Assembly: GCA_973895155.1 (NCBI GenBank)
Contig: OZ316898.1
Coordinates: 15,314,001 to 15,378,000, forward strand
Direction of reading: 5' to 3'
From: Marsupella aquatica
Lineage: Eukaryota; Marchantiophyta
DNA length: 64,000 nt
The notes beneath the pieces were generated by a model. The model worked only from the letters and a program-made list of their open reading frames with translations. It ran no database searches and was not told the origin of the DNA. Positions 44,081 through 55,150 of the stretch are shown here, in pieces (position 1 is the stretch's first letter; the number at the start of each line of letters is the position of its first letter). The position numbers were made by a program, and so were the translations under genes.

Positions 44081-44834
44081 CAAATTCTATAATTGCTCCA
44101 TGATGTGTTATTTTACCGATCGTGCACCGATGCTGCCCACATTTAAGTTTTGGGTGGAGAAGACCTTCGTTTCTGAGATGAATTGGCCTATTTTGCAAGT
44201 CAAATTTGTTGGGAAAAACTTTTATATGGTAGCATTCCCGAACATCGAGATTTTGCACTGGCTTGTGCCCCCTGGTTCTTGGAGTGAAAATTTTTATTCA
44301 CTTTCCCTTGGGATCCTTCCTTTGACATCATAAGTGAATCTTATACCTTATTGCCTGTGTGGATTGAGATTCCATTCCGCGCATTGCTACTTGAACCTTG
44401 TTGTCGGAAGCTTGCTGCGTCCTTGGGCGACATTCTTCACTATATTCAGGGTGACGACCTGAGCATTTATCCACATGACATGGCCTGTGTACTTTGGGAT
44501 ACCAAGCGGGAGGTGCCATTGAGTGTTGAGACAGATCAAGGCTGATCTTTCTATATGGCAACCGGTAATATTCAAGAATTCCATTTCATTGCTTTAGCTA
44601 CAATAAGAAGGGCCATTTAGCTCGAGACTGTCGAGGAAATGAGGTGCCCGCGCCTGTAACCACTCAACTTGCTGAGGAGCTGCCAACTCCCCTGGTTCCT
44701 ACTCCCCTGGTGCCTACAACTACTGAGCCATTGGTTGTTGCTGCATTGGAGGCTGGCGCCCTTACTTCAGATCAGCCAAGCTAACCTGCGACCATTGCTA
44801 CCTTGTCCCTATCAACGGAGAGGAGTATTACTCC
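44081..44834 (+). pseudogene. LINE ORF1, middle piece (DUF4283-like and CCHC)
   Basis: Continues the frame of 11204-11891 (FYNCSMM). DUF4283-like segments TFKFWVEKTF, VKFVGKNFYMVAFPN and PPGSWSENF, then frameshifts and stops, then a partly altered zinc knuckle (NKKGHLARDCRG near 44600-44640). Solo LTR B interrupts it at 44834. The DUF4283 plus CCHC pair is typical of plant L1-type ORF1, an RNA-binding protein. Confidence 0.75.
44830..44834. repeat. Target-site duplication of solo LTR B, left copy (ACTCC)
   Basis: ACTCC before TGTGACGCC. The second copy is at 48883-48887, and LINE ORF1 is in frame again when one copy is dropped. Confidence 0.92.
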
Positions 44835-45193
44835 TGTGACGCCGCCGGTACGGCGGTTAATGAGTGATTCGGTCTAACTGCGCTTAGCACGCGCATTAGG
44901 AGTATCTTAGGCCGCTATTATTAGCATAACGACAGTATTTAGGTAATCATTATGGGTAGGACATCATTAGGCAATAAGGGGGAATTCAGGTTCGGACTGG
45001 TGGCGGGTCGCTATTCGCACACCCGGGTTACGAGCGTGGAGGGGCCCCTCCCTCGGGTCCGTATAACGAACTTAAGGAAGCAGCCACTGACACGCACTGA
45101 CTCAGACCTGCGGAGTGGCCGGTACACCACAAGCGTGAGCGGTTCAGCCTATGGGCGTCGAGGAGACGTCGGGGGATCGACAAGCCCTCAAGG

Positions 45194-45200
45194 TATAAAA
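45194..45200 (+). promoter_or_regulatory. TATA box of solo LTR B
   Basis: TATAAAA followed by GGGGAG, about 100 bases before the ATG at 45302. A transcript starting about 30 bases downstream would carry the LTR frame near its 5' end, placing that frame in R/U5 instead of U3. Confidence 0.6.
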
Positions 45201-45301
45201 GGGGAGCCAACCCTTTGTAGTGCACCAGTCCATCAGTCCACGCGCCAACTTTGACCCCAGCTCGCTCGTTCACTCTTAGTAGCTGCTGCTATCTCCTCTG
45301 A

Positions 45302-47986
45302 ATGTCGCACACGATCCTCTCCAGTTCGGCCGTTCGATTCTGGACGCAGTTCCTATCTACCGAGAGACACTTGGCCGACTCCTTGAAATACGCCAACCCG
45401 CGCCGATTCGAAATCGAACACGAGTACGAGAGAGCTATCCGCCTAGCCGGACGTCACCACTATATCCTTAACTTTGACTACCCATCTTAGAGCAAGCTTT
45501 ACCGACCAACAGAGGTATCTGGGTACTTCTTCGATGGAGACAAATACATCGGTTTTTGGGAGGCATTGCTGCGGCTTTCGGACGAGGTCTTCAATATCCC
45601 GGGTACGATCGACCTACAACGACATCACTTCGACCACATCCCCGCTCAGGTTCGGGCTATCATCAATGGCAACTCCGGCACTACTCGTTCGACAAGGACA
45701 TCTGCACTCGCTTTGGAGAACTTCTACCAGCACCTACAGAGCTTCATGGGAACTCGGCCATCAACCAACATGACCAACTCAGTCGAACCCGTACCCGTAC
45801 CCATGCAACCTCAGGCTCAACCTCAGGCTCAACCTCAGGCTCAACCTCAGGCTCAACCTCAGGCTCAGCTTCAGCTTCAGCCTCAGCCGCAACCTAGCCA
45901 AACCCCACCACCAATCGCCCAGCCAGCACAAGTACGCTCCGTCATCAACGTTGTGGATCTTAGCGATGACGACAAGGCTACCCCACCCTTGACCAGGCGG
46001 CCGAGAGGAACAAGCGCTCAGGGGGCCGACACTATATCGTCCCCACCCCCTGCTCTGACCCCAGGAGCGGCCCCGGCAGACAACATGGTGACCGTGGCCG
46101 CCCCGGGCCCGTTACTAACGGCAGTGGCACTACCCAGGCCCGATCGGGAGGATGGGGAAGTGTCACCTTCCCCGAGCCAGTCACGGGGGAAGAAGAGGAA
46201 GGAATCCACCACTGCATCCGGGTTATCGTTGGCCATGGTAGCCGTAGCCAAGGTGATGATGCACCGCATGGGGGAAAACGTTCACAAAAACATCCTCCAT
46301 CCCAAGCATGCGGTGTACCTGAAGACTCAGGGATTCGAGCACCTCGCCTCCCTCCCCTGGAACACTTGCAGGTACTACGGGGAGGACATGATGGAGTTCG
46401 TCAGGAATTATGATGACGCATGTCAACATACTCGGCTGCGGGGAAGGAGTATGTCCCTCACGAAAGAACGGCTCAGGATGATCTTCGGGTTACCCGAAGG
46501 TGACCATCAAGTCGATCACGGGCTCCCGGGGGCAAGGGAGCCAAGTACCAATCTTCAAGTTTTCCCTTAGAGGGAGCAGTGGACAACGGGTTTGTGATGA
46601 GGTCCTGCCTCATCCCCGAGATAACTGAGCGACTGGAGTTCCAAAGGTACGCCCTCCACCTGATGGACCCCCGAGGTGAGATCTCCGCTGCCCAGGTTAT
46701 CCAGGTCGAGAACTATCGACCTAGGAGGTGGGCATCGTACTTCGCCAAGAAGTTCCATGAAGAGATGGAGCGGCGAAGAAAGACGTTGTACATAGGCGGG
46801 AAGGCATATTTCGCTAGCCACATCAAGATCATCCTCGAGTGGTACGCTCGGTTTGATCGGCGAACCCTTCCCCGTGTCAACGTTACAAAGCTGGTCCCGA
46901 CTCGATGGGTTTTTCCGGCCTTGGAGCGACAACCTCAACCCGAGGCCTGAAGTCCAGCAGACACGCAGGCTTCACCCACCCCACCTCCACAGGTAGCGGT
47001 GGTCGTGGCCGAGGAAGTACTGGAAGGGTTGGTGACCGCACCCGAAGCTGCGATCCAACCGACCCGGCCAAATACAGAAGTCGGTACCGTGGAGGCCGTA
47101 GTCGAGCCCGGGTCTCCCAAAGACCCACCGACGGCTGATCCGGAGAACCGGACGCTGCTGCAGGAGGACACTCCAACCCCTTCCAACACTACTTCCCCGG
47201 GGTTGGATGTCACTGCCCCGGCCCCCGCACGTGTTGACGTCTGCCCGTGCCCAACTCCGGACAGGCATAACCTGGATCATCCGGAACTCTTCGTGCTGGG
47301 TACGTTTCTGAACGGGCTTCTGGGGGATTTCTCCCATCAAATTTCCCGGGATACCGGGGAGTTCATGGCCCGAAAGGTAGCCTGTTTCTTCAATCAGGAG
47401 TTGGTTGCCGCAGTAAAGGCAGGTCGGGCCCAGTCAGAGGCCCTTCAGAGGATAGAGCGGTATTGGGTGGAGTCCGTGTACCTAAAGAACAAAGTTGCAG
47501 CTCAAGAGGCTGAGCTTCTGCAACTACGACCCAAGGTTGCAGCCGCCGATGAGTTGTTAGCAAAGGCGCACGCTCTTACCGCCCTAGCCGAACAGGCCAA
47601 AGCTGGGAACGAGGCCGAGATTACACGACTCCGGAACCAGATTGACAGTTTGAAGAATCAAAACTGTCACCTGGCAGAAAGACCTGGAGGAGGCCGAGAA
47701 ACGGGCCCAACGGGACACGACGGAGATAGCCATGCTGTAGGCCGAGATGGCGCGGCTCCAAACCGAGGCCGAGAAGCAGGACCAGCTGGCGGGTAAACTG
47801 ACGAGCGACGCCCAGCAGTTGGAGGAGGCATGTCAGGAGGCAACAGAGGAGACGGATGCGGCGAGGCGAGAGAACGAATCTCTACTGGACTAGGTCCAGC
47901 TCCTCAAGGCGGACAATGACAGGCTTCGAAGGCAACGGGATGGCCGCTCCCATTCGGGCGGCTCTGGCAAGCGTGCCAGGCATTAG
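45302..47986 (+). pseudogene. Decayed LTR-encoded protein of LTR B
   Basis: ATG at 45302 (MSHTILSSSAVRFW). The frame has a TAG near 45488, a frameshift near 46550, a TGA at 46948-46950, another frameshift near 47690 and further stops to 47986. Layout: N-terminal region, Pro-Gln-Ala-Gln repeats, KKRKES nuclear-signal-like motif, a region with EFVRNYD...SLTKERLRMIFGLPEG and SYFAKKFHEEMERRRK, then a long coiled coil (VAAQEAELLQLRPKVAAADE). Domain pattern and place inside an LTR match 37500-41156 despite low sequence identity. Non-functional here. Confidence 0.8.
45806..45875 (+). repeat. 12-base coding repeat CAACCTCAGGCT
   Basis: Five or more near-perfect tandem copies encoding QPQA in the LTR B frame. 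Confidence 0.9.
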
Positions 47987-48698
47987 CAGCGGAGTAGGAA
48001 TAGATTAGGATTAGGACTAGCTTAGTCAGGCTCTTGGGACAGGCACCTGCCTTAGGTACAGCAGCGCTGCCATGCTGTCCAACCTGCGTAGATTAGGATC
48101 TTCTAATAAGACACAGCCATTTTCCGGCCTGACTGTTAGCTTAGTTAGGACCTTAGTCAGCGAATCTTCGGCGAGAGGACACCCCGTCCCTCGTCCCTTA
48201 GTATTTAGTGCACCCCTCGGTAGAGGCAGGGGGGTTTTTAGTTTCAGAGTTGGACGTCCGCGGTATATGCGGGGAGTCCCGACCTTTGGGAATGAAAAAG
48301 TACCAAAGGGGGGGGGTAGGACTAAGCTCGTCGGGCAAGTGCGGAGCTGGGCTCCATTGTAGTGTGCACCCTCGACCTTGAACCTGTTCATTCCGGGGCT
48401 GTCGGGTCAACTAAGTGTACGCATATGTTCCCTTTGTAGTAAAATCCTTTCCCATCATTTTCCTTCGTGTAAATCGAGATTGTATGCATGTGCGCGTGTA
48501 TGTGTGTGGGTTTCTCGTATATGGGTGGCAGTGCCAGGCCGAACGCACTACCCGAGACGTGCACAGGGTGCAGCCTGCGGGTAAGTGGTTGCGAGCATGG
48601 GTTGAGGACCTGTATCATCGAATCCGGATCGAAGGCGGACAGCACGAAGGCTTAGAAGCCCTTAAGCCGGGGTCGATCCTGCTATCGACTAAGGTACG

Positions 48699-48726
48699 TT
48701 CCGGCGGCGGAACACAAACCATACCT
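48699..48726 (+). promoter_or_regulatory. Conserved LTR block (TTCCGGCGGCGGAA), LTR B
   Basis: TTCCGGCGGCGGAA, then CACAAACCATACCT, about 155 bases before the LTR end. It stands out because its surroundings no longer align with the other LTRs. Confidence 0.55.
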
Positions 48727-48882
48727 AGGAGGTGTCCGTATTTAGCAGTATGCGCACTTAGCGCTAGTTTATGAGAATAAGGTGCATTACGTGCTTCCCT
48801 TCCTGCCCGAACCCTCAGATTTACGAGGGATGTGCCCGTCTAAACTGAAGTCTGAGTTAAGGCCGAAGCCGACGACGTGACA

Positions 48883-49623
48883 ACTCCCTTGGCTCAAAGT
48901 CTACCTATGAATGCGGAAGGAGAATTTGCACTTTTTGGGAGTTCTCAAGATCTTGAGGGGGATTCTCGTGCAGTTGCTATTGACAAGGCAATTGATGAAT
49001 CTACTGACGGATTGAATTTGCAAGCAATGTCTGCACATCTCTTTTTTGACATGAATGCCATCCCGGGAGTGCTTCATGACTTGCAAGCTATGAACAGGGA
49101 CAAGCCTATTTTGAACTCTGTCACTACTCTTGAGTTTTCTTTCTTGCATTCCAAAACTAGTCCTAGTGCCACAGAAGTTGAACCAGTAGTGCCTATGCTT
49201 TTAAATGCTGGTGCTTCTGAAAAAATGGTAGAGGCCGAGGATGAGCATTCTACCCCTGAGATTCCCTCTGACATGGAGGTTTCTGAGTACGAGGGATTTA
49301 TCTCCCGCACCGCCCAGAAAAAGGAGAGAGCCCAAAGTTGGCAAGAAGATCACTGCCTGAAGATAACAAAAAAGAGAAGGAAAATAAGAAAGCAAAAAAT
49401 CAGGAATCTTTATAATTCACCCCTGATTCTACCTTGCAGGACGTGGAAGGATGGGTGACACCTGGACGTAAGCTGCAACGTGATCACAAGAAGCAATCTA
49501 AGGACTCTTCCCTAGAGGTGGATACGATGGTGGCTATATCTCGCAGCACCTCTCCTGGCATGGTACCCGGTTCCTCTGATATTTTACCGGGAATTCCCGC
49601 TAGTTCTACCCCCTTTGCTTAAA
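48883..49623 (+). pseudogene. LINE ORF1, C-terminal piece
   Basis: Continues ORF1 after solo LTR B (PLAQSLPMNAEGEFALF). Acidic, then Lys/Arg-rich (KKRRKIRKQKIRN), then a frame change near 49440 with VEGWVTPGRKLQRDHKKQ, ending near 49623. The ORF2 start follows within 100 bases. No domain beyond the basic linker is recognised. Confidence 0.65.
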
Positions 49624-49692
49624 TTGTGCTGCTCAGCTTGGGACGGGAGACTGAGCCGTGGGTGGTATACCTTTTGTGGTGTTGGTGTCATA

Positions 49693-52600
49693 TATATGGA
49701 TGGCGCCCTTTAATTTTGCATCTTGGAATGTCTGTGGTCTGTGTGACCCTGATCGGAAAAATGTTGTAATGAAATGGGCATCCTCTCTGAAATTGCCCCT
49801 AGATGCTCTTGCTCTACAGGAAGTAAAGGCTGATAGCTTTTGGTTGGATCTGGCCCTACGCACAATCTTGCCCAGCTATCAACACTTTTACTTTGCTCCT
49901 GACGATGGCAGAGGCTGAATGGCTATTCTTCTAAATCCTGCATATAAAGTGTTGGCATCTGGTCAGTTGGATCGTGGACGCGCTGTCTGGATCCAAATGG
50001 AGCATTCGGAGGGAAATTTTGGGCTAATCAATGTGTATGCTCCTAATTCTGAGGGTGAGAGAACTTTGTTGTGGAATGATCTGCGAAATGATCTCACACA
50101 TGATCGATGGGTCTTTTGTGGCGATTTTAACATGACCAAGTCACGTGCTGACTCTAGTGGCCCCTCCCCCTGATCCATGGACGTGAGCACAAATTCTGGC
50201 ATTTTCTAAAGCTCCAATTGGATTTACAAGATGCTTACTCGATTCTTGGCCAAGTAACTGGCTCTCGATTTACTTCACAAAGAGTACGAAATGGTGTACT
50301 GGTTCAATTCCGTCTGGATCGCTTCTACTTCTCTGAGCAGGGCCGATGGACTGAGGAGCTGGTTGAACTCACCCACAATGGGTCTTCGACACTCTCCAAT
50401 CACAACCCAGTTATTGTTTCATTTTGCCTAGCCCCCATTCTTCTGACTGAATCGGATCAGCCAAGAGCTTCTTATTTTAAGGCAAATCCTGGAGTGCTAC
50501 AAAAGGAAGAGAACTTGAAATTACTGGCGGATGCCTGGCTGGGGACTGAATTGGCTCCAACTGATCCCCATCTACAATTTACTCAGGCATATCAGCGTTT
50601 ACGACAATGCTACATACAGCTGCAAGCTTCTCCCGTCCCACGTGATGAGGAATTGTGTATACTAGGAGATAGACTTCGAGTTCTGAAGATCACCATCATG
50701 GAGGATTATTCTCCTGACAACATAAAGGATTTTACCAGCACGGAGAGCAATGTTAGGGATTTTGAGCTGGAAGAAGCTCATCATTGCCGTAGACTCTCTA
50801 GAATTAAATGGCTGGGGCAAGGGGATGAACCTTCCAAGTTCTACTTTGCTACTATGAAAGCTAAGAGACAGAGGGAAAAATGGAATACCTTGTTGCTGAA
50901 GGAGGAAGCAAAATACGCGATGAGAAACTGATTGTTCAAGAAGTACAGACATTTTGTGAGAAGCTATACTTGCCCCTTGATCTGGATGCTGTGGCCCTCA
51001 GGAAGCGTCCTGCATGAAGAGTGCTGACTGGAGCCACTCACTTTGCCCCCTCGACCGCTGAAATAAGGATGTTGGAAGAACTTCCATCTACTCGTGAACT
51101 ACAAGAGACTTTGATGCTGCTCCCCAATGACAAAGCTCCTGGCGTGGACGGGATGACGATTGAGGTTTTCAGGGCATGTTGGCATTTCTTATAGACTGAT
51201 TTTCATGCAATGATTTGCGATTTCTGGAGAACTGGAAATCTGGCCTTCTGCATCAAGGAAGGGGTCATTTTCTTTATACCAAAGAAAACTGATAAGTGTC
51301 GATTGGGCGATTGGAGAGCATTAACCATGATAACTATCACTTACAAGCTTTTGGCCAAATTGGTGGCCCTACGTTTGAAACTGCTCCTGCCCAAGCTGAT
51401 CAGTCCCCAATAGACTGGATTCATACCTGGCAGACACATTCTCAAAAACATCTCACTCACCTGGCTTACCAATGATTGGATCCACTGCACTCGGACTCCT
51501 TCGCTTTTTCTGAAACTGGACTTTGAAAAGGCTTTTGATAGAGTCGATCATTCCTATATCTGGGAAACAATGTATTTATTAGGAATTGGCTCCCATTTTA
51601 TCTTCCTGGTTTGATCTCTTATTAGCAATGCTTGCTCTAAGGCACTGGTGAATGGCTTATGGACTGATGACATTCAGATGCGCAGAGGGGCATGTCAAGG
51701 TTGCCCTCTCTCCCCTCTACTCTTTGCGATCTCAACACAGCCTCTTATGGATTTTCTCAAAGCTGAGATTGCAGCGTGCCGATTACAAGGAATTCAAGTC
51801 TCTGCGTCACTGAACATCTGTTATAGGGTATTTGCTGATGACCTAGGCCTCTTCATCCCTGCCACTCCATTGACCTTTGAACAGGCTCGGTGTGCTATCG
51901 CTGCTATGAATGTGCAACGGGTGCTAAGCTCAACCTGAGTAAGTCAGTTGTGGTGCCCCTTGCTCTGGAGGAGATCCCAGTTTGGCTGCGGAACACGGGC
52001 TGTGTGATCAGCAGGGAAGGCAAGGTACACAAATATTTGGGAGCACCTTTTGGCTTTGGCCTCTTGGAAGCACAACTACATCATTTTTGCTTGGACCGTA
52101 TTAGTGCTAGACTTTCATCCTGGGCTACTCGGCTCCTTTCATTCACGGGCCGAGTATTGTTGGTTAAACATGTCTTACAAGCAATCCCTATCTATCATAT
52201 GATGTTTCTCAAATCCCCTACCTCTTTAGCTAAGAAATTGATTGCTCTAAGTTGTGTCTTCTTGTGGGGCACGGACAAGCAGGGAGGGAAGTGGATACCA
52301 CTGGTGGCATGGCACACAATTTGCAGACCCAAGGTGGATGGGGGCCTTGGCCTGAAGGAATTCAGGAGCCATTCTGATGCCTTATTGAGTAAGTGGTTCA
52401 GTGGAGCCTTGGATCACCCAGAGGCTGAATGGTCTAAGATGTATGCTGCAATTTTACTACTGACAAAATGGCGCAACTTCAAGACTGTACGCAGGAACAA
52501 TTACTCATTGCAGGATAAACTACTTTTGAGCACCCCTCGTTCCTTTGGTAAACTTGCCTACACTTGACAGATTTGGTGTGCCTGGGAGCAGGTGAGGAGC

Positions 52601-53410
52601 CATCTGATCTTCTGCCCGGGTACTGGTTCCATCCTGGGACATTGGGGAGTGGAGGACTTGCTCCGTTGCTTACAAGGGTTCTATGACCTCTCAGAAGATA
52701 CACGGTCTGCAGTTGTTATGATATGTGGCAGGTTAGGGATTTGGAAGGTCCGAGACTTCTGGTGTTCTCCCCTTCATGCTTGGAAGAGCCTCACTGAGAA
52801 GCTGCAACGTCTGCGTGGATTAGATGAGACCAATAGGACTTACTGCCTAGCTTTTTTTGATGCAATTCACAAAACTACCTACCACGAGAACTCTTTAGAT
52901 TCACCTGCAAGGAAGTGGCGTTGGAATGATGTAGATTCTCAACTTAAATCATTTGCATTACCTAATCACAGAATCTATGAATTATTGCACACTAAGGGAT
53001 CTGATTACCTTAGACTCAACAAGATCTGGAGCATATCCCTATCTGTTCCTGAATGGAGTGAGGTCTGGCAAGCATTGTGGACCTCGGATTTATCTTCTAG
53101 GGCGAAGACTTTCATTTGGAGAATAATTGCACAGGGCCTTTTTTCTGGTTCTAGAGCCCTGCGGATTGCAAAGTCTGATGGACTTTGTGTACTACGATGT
53201 GGGGTGGTGGACCATTCCACATCTTTGCTTTCAATGCAGGCATGCAACCAGGTGTTGGGAGGAGGTAAGAGGATGGCTGAATGGACAACTTATAGTCCAG
53301 ACTGTGACTATTGTCGGCTTGACTCTGTCCTTCCGAAGGAGATCACCGAAAAGTGTAAGATTCTTAAAGGAACTTATGTTTGGACTTTTGAAATGCTCAA
53401 GTGTTAGAAA
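49693..53410 (+). pseudogene. LINE ORF2: endonuclease, reverse transcriptase, zinc region
   Basis: APE-type endonuclease: FASWNVCGL, ALQEVKA, INVYAPNSEG, VFCGDFNMT, SNHNPVIVSF. Reverse transcriptase: NDKAPGVDGM, VIFFIPKK, DWRALTMI, LKLDFEKAFDRVDH, GCPLSPLLFAI, catalytic FADDLGLF near 51840. C-terminal zf-RVT-like part: RAKTFIWRIIAQGLF and LCFQCRHATRCWEE near 53230. At least seven stops or frameshifts (for example 49918, 50173, 51015, 51195, 51410, 51615, 52565). ORF2 nicks DNA and reverse-transcribes at the target; this copy cannot. Motif order is that of plant L1 elements. Confidence 0.9.
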
Positions 53411-53542
53411 TTTAGATGAAACTAGTAAATGTGATTTAATGGAAGATAAAGTATTTAGAAATTGATTTAAACTTATCTACAAATAAGTCCCTAAGAAATT
53501 ATAGAAACTAGTTTCAGACCGCTTCAAACGGTTCCCCAGACA
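53411..53542. other. Right edge of the 45-kb insertion
   Basis: A/T-rich, no gene; contains the palindrome GAAACTAGTTTC (53504-53515) and ends CCCCAGACA before CCGC. It has no poly(A) run, so it is not a typical LINE 3' end. Confidence 0.45.
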
Positions 53543-54165
53543 CCGCAAGAAATCAATCATTTCTCCAATGTGCGGGTTGGTGCAGGTGCTTCGGAAGACC
53601 CCATTTTCAGTTGATGGCCCGGGGAACAATCTAAACTCCTTGTCCGACAAGTTCTTTTGGGTGTCTACCTTGGTCTTGTTGTCCATCGGCAAGCCAAACA
53701 CTTTGGCAATCACCTTGGGGGTGAGATAGAAGTCCCTCCCGTAGATCTTGGTTGAGTTGGACTCGTGGTCCCATGATCCCACAAATTCCAACAAGTCTGA
53801 TTCCAGCACCTCCGGCTTCAACCACGACAATCTAACAAAGGCCTCCAAGCCCAACCCGACCATGAAGCCTTGGTATTTTTTGGTCTGCATGGCTGTAAAA
53901 CATGATGCAACCTCATCCCGTGCAAAATGTAACTGCGCTGCCAGTGGTAGGACTGCTGCCCAGCCCTTCCATGTATCATCTCTGGTGGGGATGGCATTGA
54001 CTGGGTCAACCTCTTGTTCCTTGGCTTCCTCCTGCCTCTATCTCCCTTGCTCGGCCGGTTTTCTTGATGCCGCTGACCTTGTTCTTTTGGTAGGTGTGGT
54101 TTCTTTGTTGTTGGTCATCTTCCTCTTCATTTTGGCCGCTCCTGACGACTCTTCCAACACTGTTC
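53543..54165 (-). pseudogene. Decayed LTR-encoded protein in LTR A, N-terminal part
   Basis: Minus strand: KRTRSAASRKPAEQ region, RDDTWKGW, then TKKYQGFMVGLGLEAFVRL, DLLEFVGSWDHE, YLTPKVIAKVFGLPMDN and EMIDFLR, all matching 37500-41156. It stops exactly where 8387-4391 begins. Frameshifts near 53910 and a stop near 54030 disable it. Compared with the intact protein, about 130 residues after the N-terminus are missing. Confidence 0.85.
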
Positions 54166-54283
54166 CATGGATACCCTTAATTGCTTATTTTCTCATTTTT
54201 TCCTCCTTATACTAAGGGTTTTAGTGTATACCACCCAACTTTACTATTTTACAAGGCCTAGTGATTCTTGGCTAGGCATCACA

Positions 54284-54288
54284 GCAAG
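54284..54288. repeat. Target-site duplication of solo LTR A, right copy (GCAAG)
   Basis: Follows the TGTGATGCC terminus of LTR A (minus strand). Identical to 1623-1627. Confidence 0.9.
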
Positions 54289-55150
54289 TCATGGTACTTT
54301 TTCAGAACCTCAAGTCTTAGAGATTCTGGGATGTACACATGCCTCTACTTGTATTGTCATGACTGGACATTATGCTTGGCATCCAACCTCAATGAAATGT
54401 ATCTAACCTTGCCTTTGCTACCTCCATTGCTTTGCCATTCCTTGGCTAACCTATCATCCCCATATGCTACGGCCAGAACCTTTGGCCATTTGGAATTGAG
54501 CATCGTGACCCCACTGACACAATGATGGTTCCTATGCAATAAAGCGTTAGCTGCCATGTTTGTCTCCCAAGAACATGATTAACTTCAAAATCAAAATTTG
54601 CCAAACACATCTAACCACACATTTTCTTAGGGTTTAGTCTTGGCTTAGAACCAAAATACCCTCTAAGTGAGGATCTGTATGGATTATCACATTGGGACCA
54701 TTCTTAAGGTAAATATTCCAATTCTTCAATGCATAGATCACTGCATACATCTCAAGCTCATTCTAGGGTGATCGAGTGATTTTCCAACCTACATGACTCA
54801 AAGGCCATAGGACGCCCGTCTTGGTGTAGACAGGCGCCAATGGCAAAATTGCTTGCATGACCTGTCCAAATCCTGAACAACTTCCCCATCTTACTTAGGT
54901 AACTTAAGAACTAGCAGCATTACCATAAGCTACTTGAGTTCTAGGAATGCTAACTTGCAATCCTACGTCCACACAAAAACTTTGTTTTTCATAGGCAGCG
55001 CATTCAAGGGTCTCGTTATCCTTGCATAGTCTTTCAATCATGTATCTTTGATAGAACCCCGTAAGTCCCAAGAAGGCCCTACCTTGCCTCACATTGGACG
55101 GGCGCTCTCATTCTTTGATATCTTTAAGCTTGTCCTGACTAGGCGTGATC
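54289..55150 (-). pseudogene. Gypsy chromovirus RT end and RNase H remnant
   Basis: Minus strand: GITPSQDKLKDI and RAFLGLTGFYQRYM (RT end), ETLECAAYEKQSF..., a degraded RNase H start near 54850, then NELEMYAVIYALKNWNIYLKN and VIIHTDPH, a linker, and IPESLRLEVLKKYHDL just before LTR A. Several stops and frameshifts. The integrase of the same pol continues at 1627-1074. The RT upstream of 55150 is missing. Confidence 0.85.

Larger units (their letters stand above)
44835..48882 (+). mobile_element. Solo LTR B, a diverged coding LTR (4,048 bp)
   Basis: Starts TGTGACGCC, ends GACGTGACA, with a perfect 5-bp TSD ACTCC. The start resembles TGTGATGCC of the 4.7-kb LTRs, and the TTCCGGCGGCGGAA block is kept at 48699-48726. 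Most of it is a decayed frame for a protein with the same layout as the LTR protein at 37500-41156. No gag or pol and no second LTR, so it is a solo LTR. It sits in LINE ORF1. Confidence 0.92.
10741..53410 (+). mobile_element. Decayed L1-type LINE, split by a CACTA element and solo LTR B
   Basis: Coding pieces on one strand and in LINE order: ORF1 at 11204-11891, 44081-44834 and 48883-49623, then ORF2 (endonuclease, reverse transcriptase, C-terminal zinc region) at 49693-53410. Removing the CACTA element plus one CAA, and solo LTR B plus one ACTCC, rejoins ORF1 in frame at both points. The 5' end (10741) is a guess, placed where G/C-richer leader-like sequence begins. I see no poly(A) tail at the 3' end, so the 3' limit is uncertain too. 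Confidence 0.8.
1628..54283 (-). mobile_element. Solo LTR A of the coding-LTR gypsy family, interrupted by three insertions
   Basis: On the minus strand it begins at 54283 with TGTGATGCCTAG, the same start as the LTRs of the 26465-42077 element, and ends at 1628 with a CACCACA-like terminus. A perfect 5-bp TSD (GCAAG) flanks it. Its surviving segments are 54283-53543, 8387-6571, 5223-3652 and 1806-1628. In that order they align along the whole 4.7-kb LTR, including the coding frame, the 3' non-coding tail and the TTCCGGCGGCGGAA block. No gag or pol of its own remains, so it is a solo LTR. It is clearly more diverged than the two young LTRs are from each other. About 45 kb of later insertions sit inside it. 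Confidence 0.88.

Noticed and set aside
8388-53542. A host gene on the minus strand with a 45-kb intron (break between EMIDFLR and VTMHC, with a GT at the donor side)
   Set aside because: The acceptor side gives two extra bases, and both exons lie within a TG...CA solo LTR flanked by GCAAG. A 4-base duplication explains the join better. The young LTRs have no intron there.
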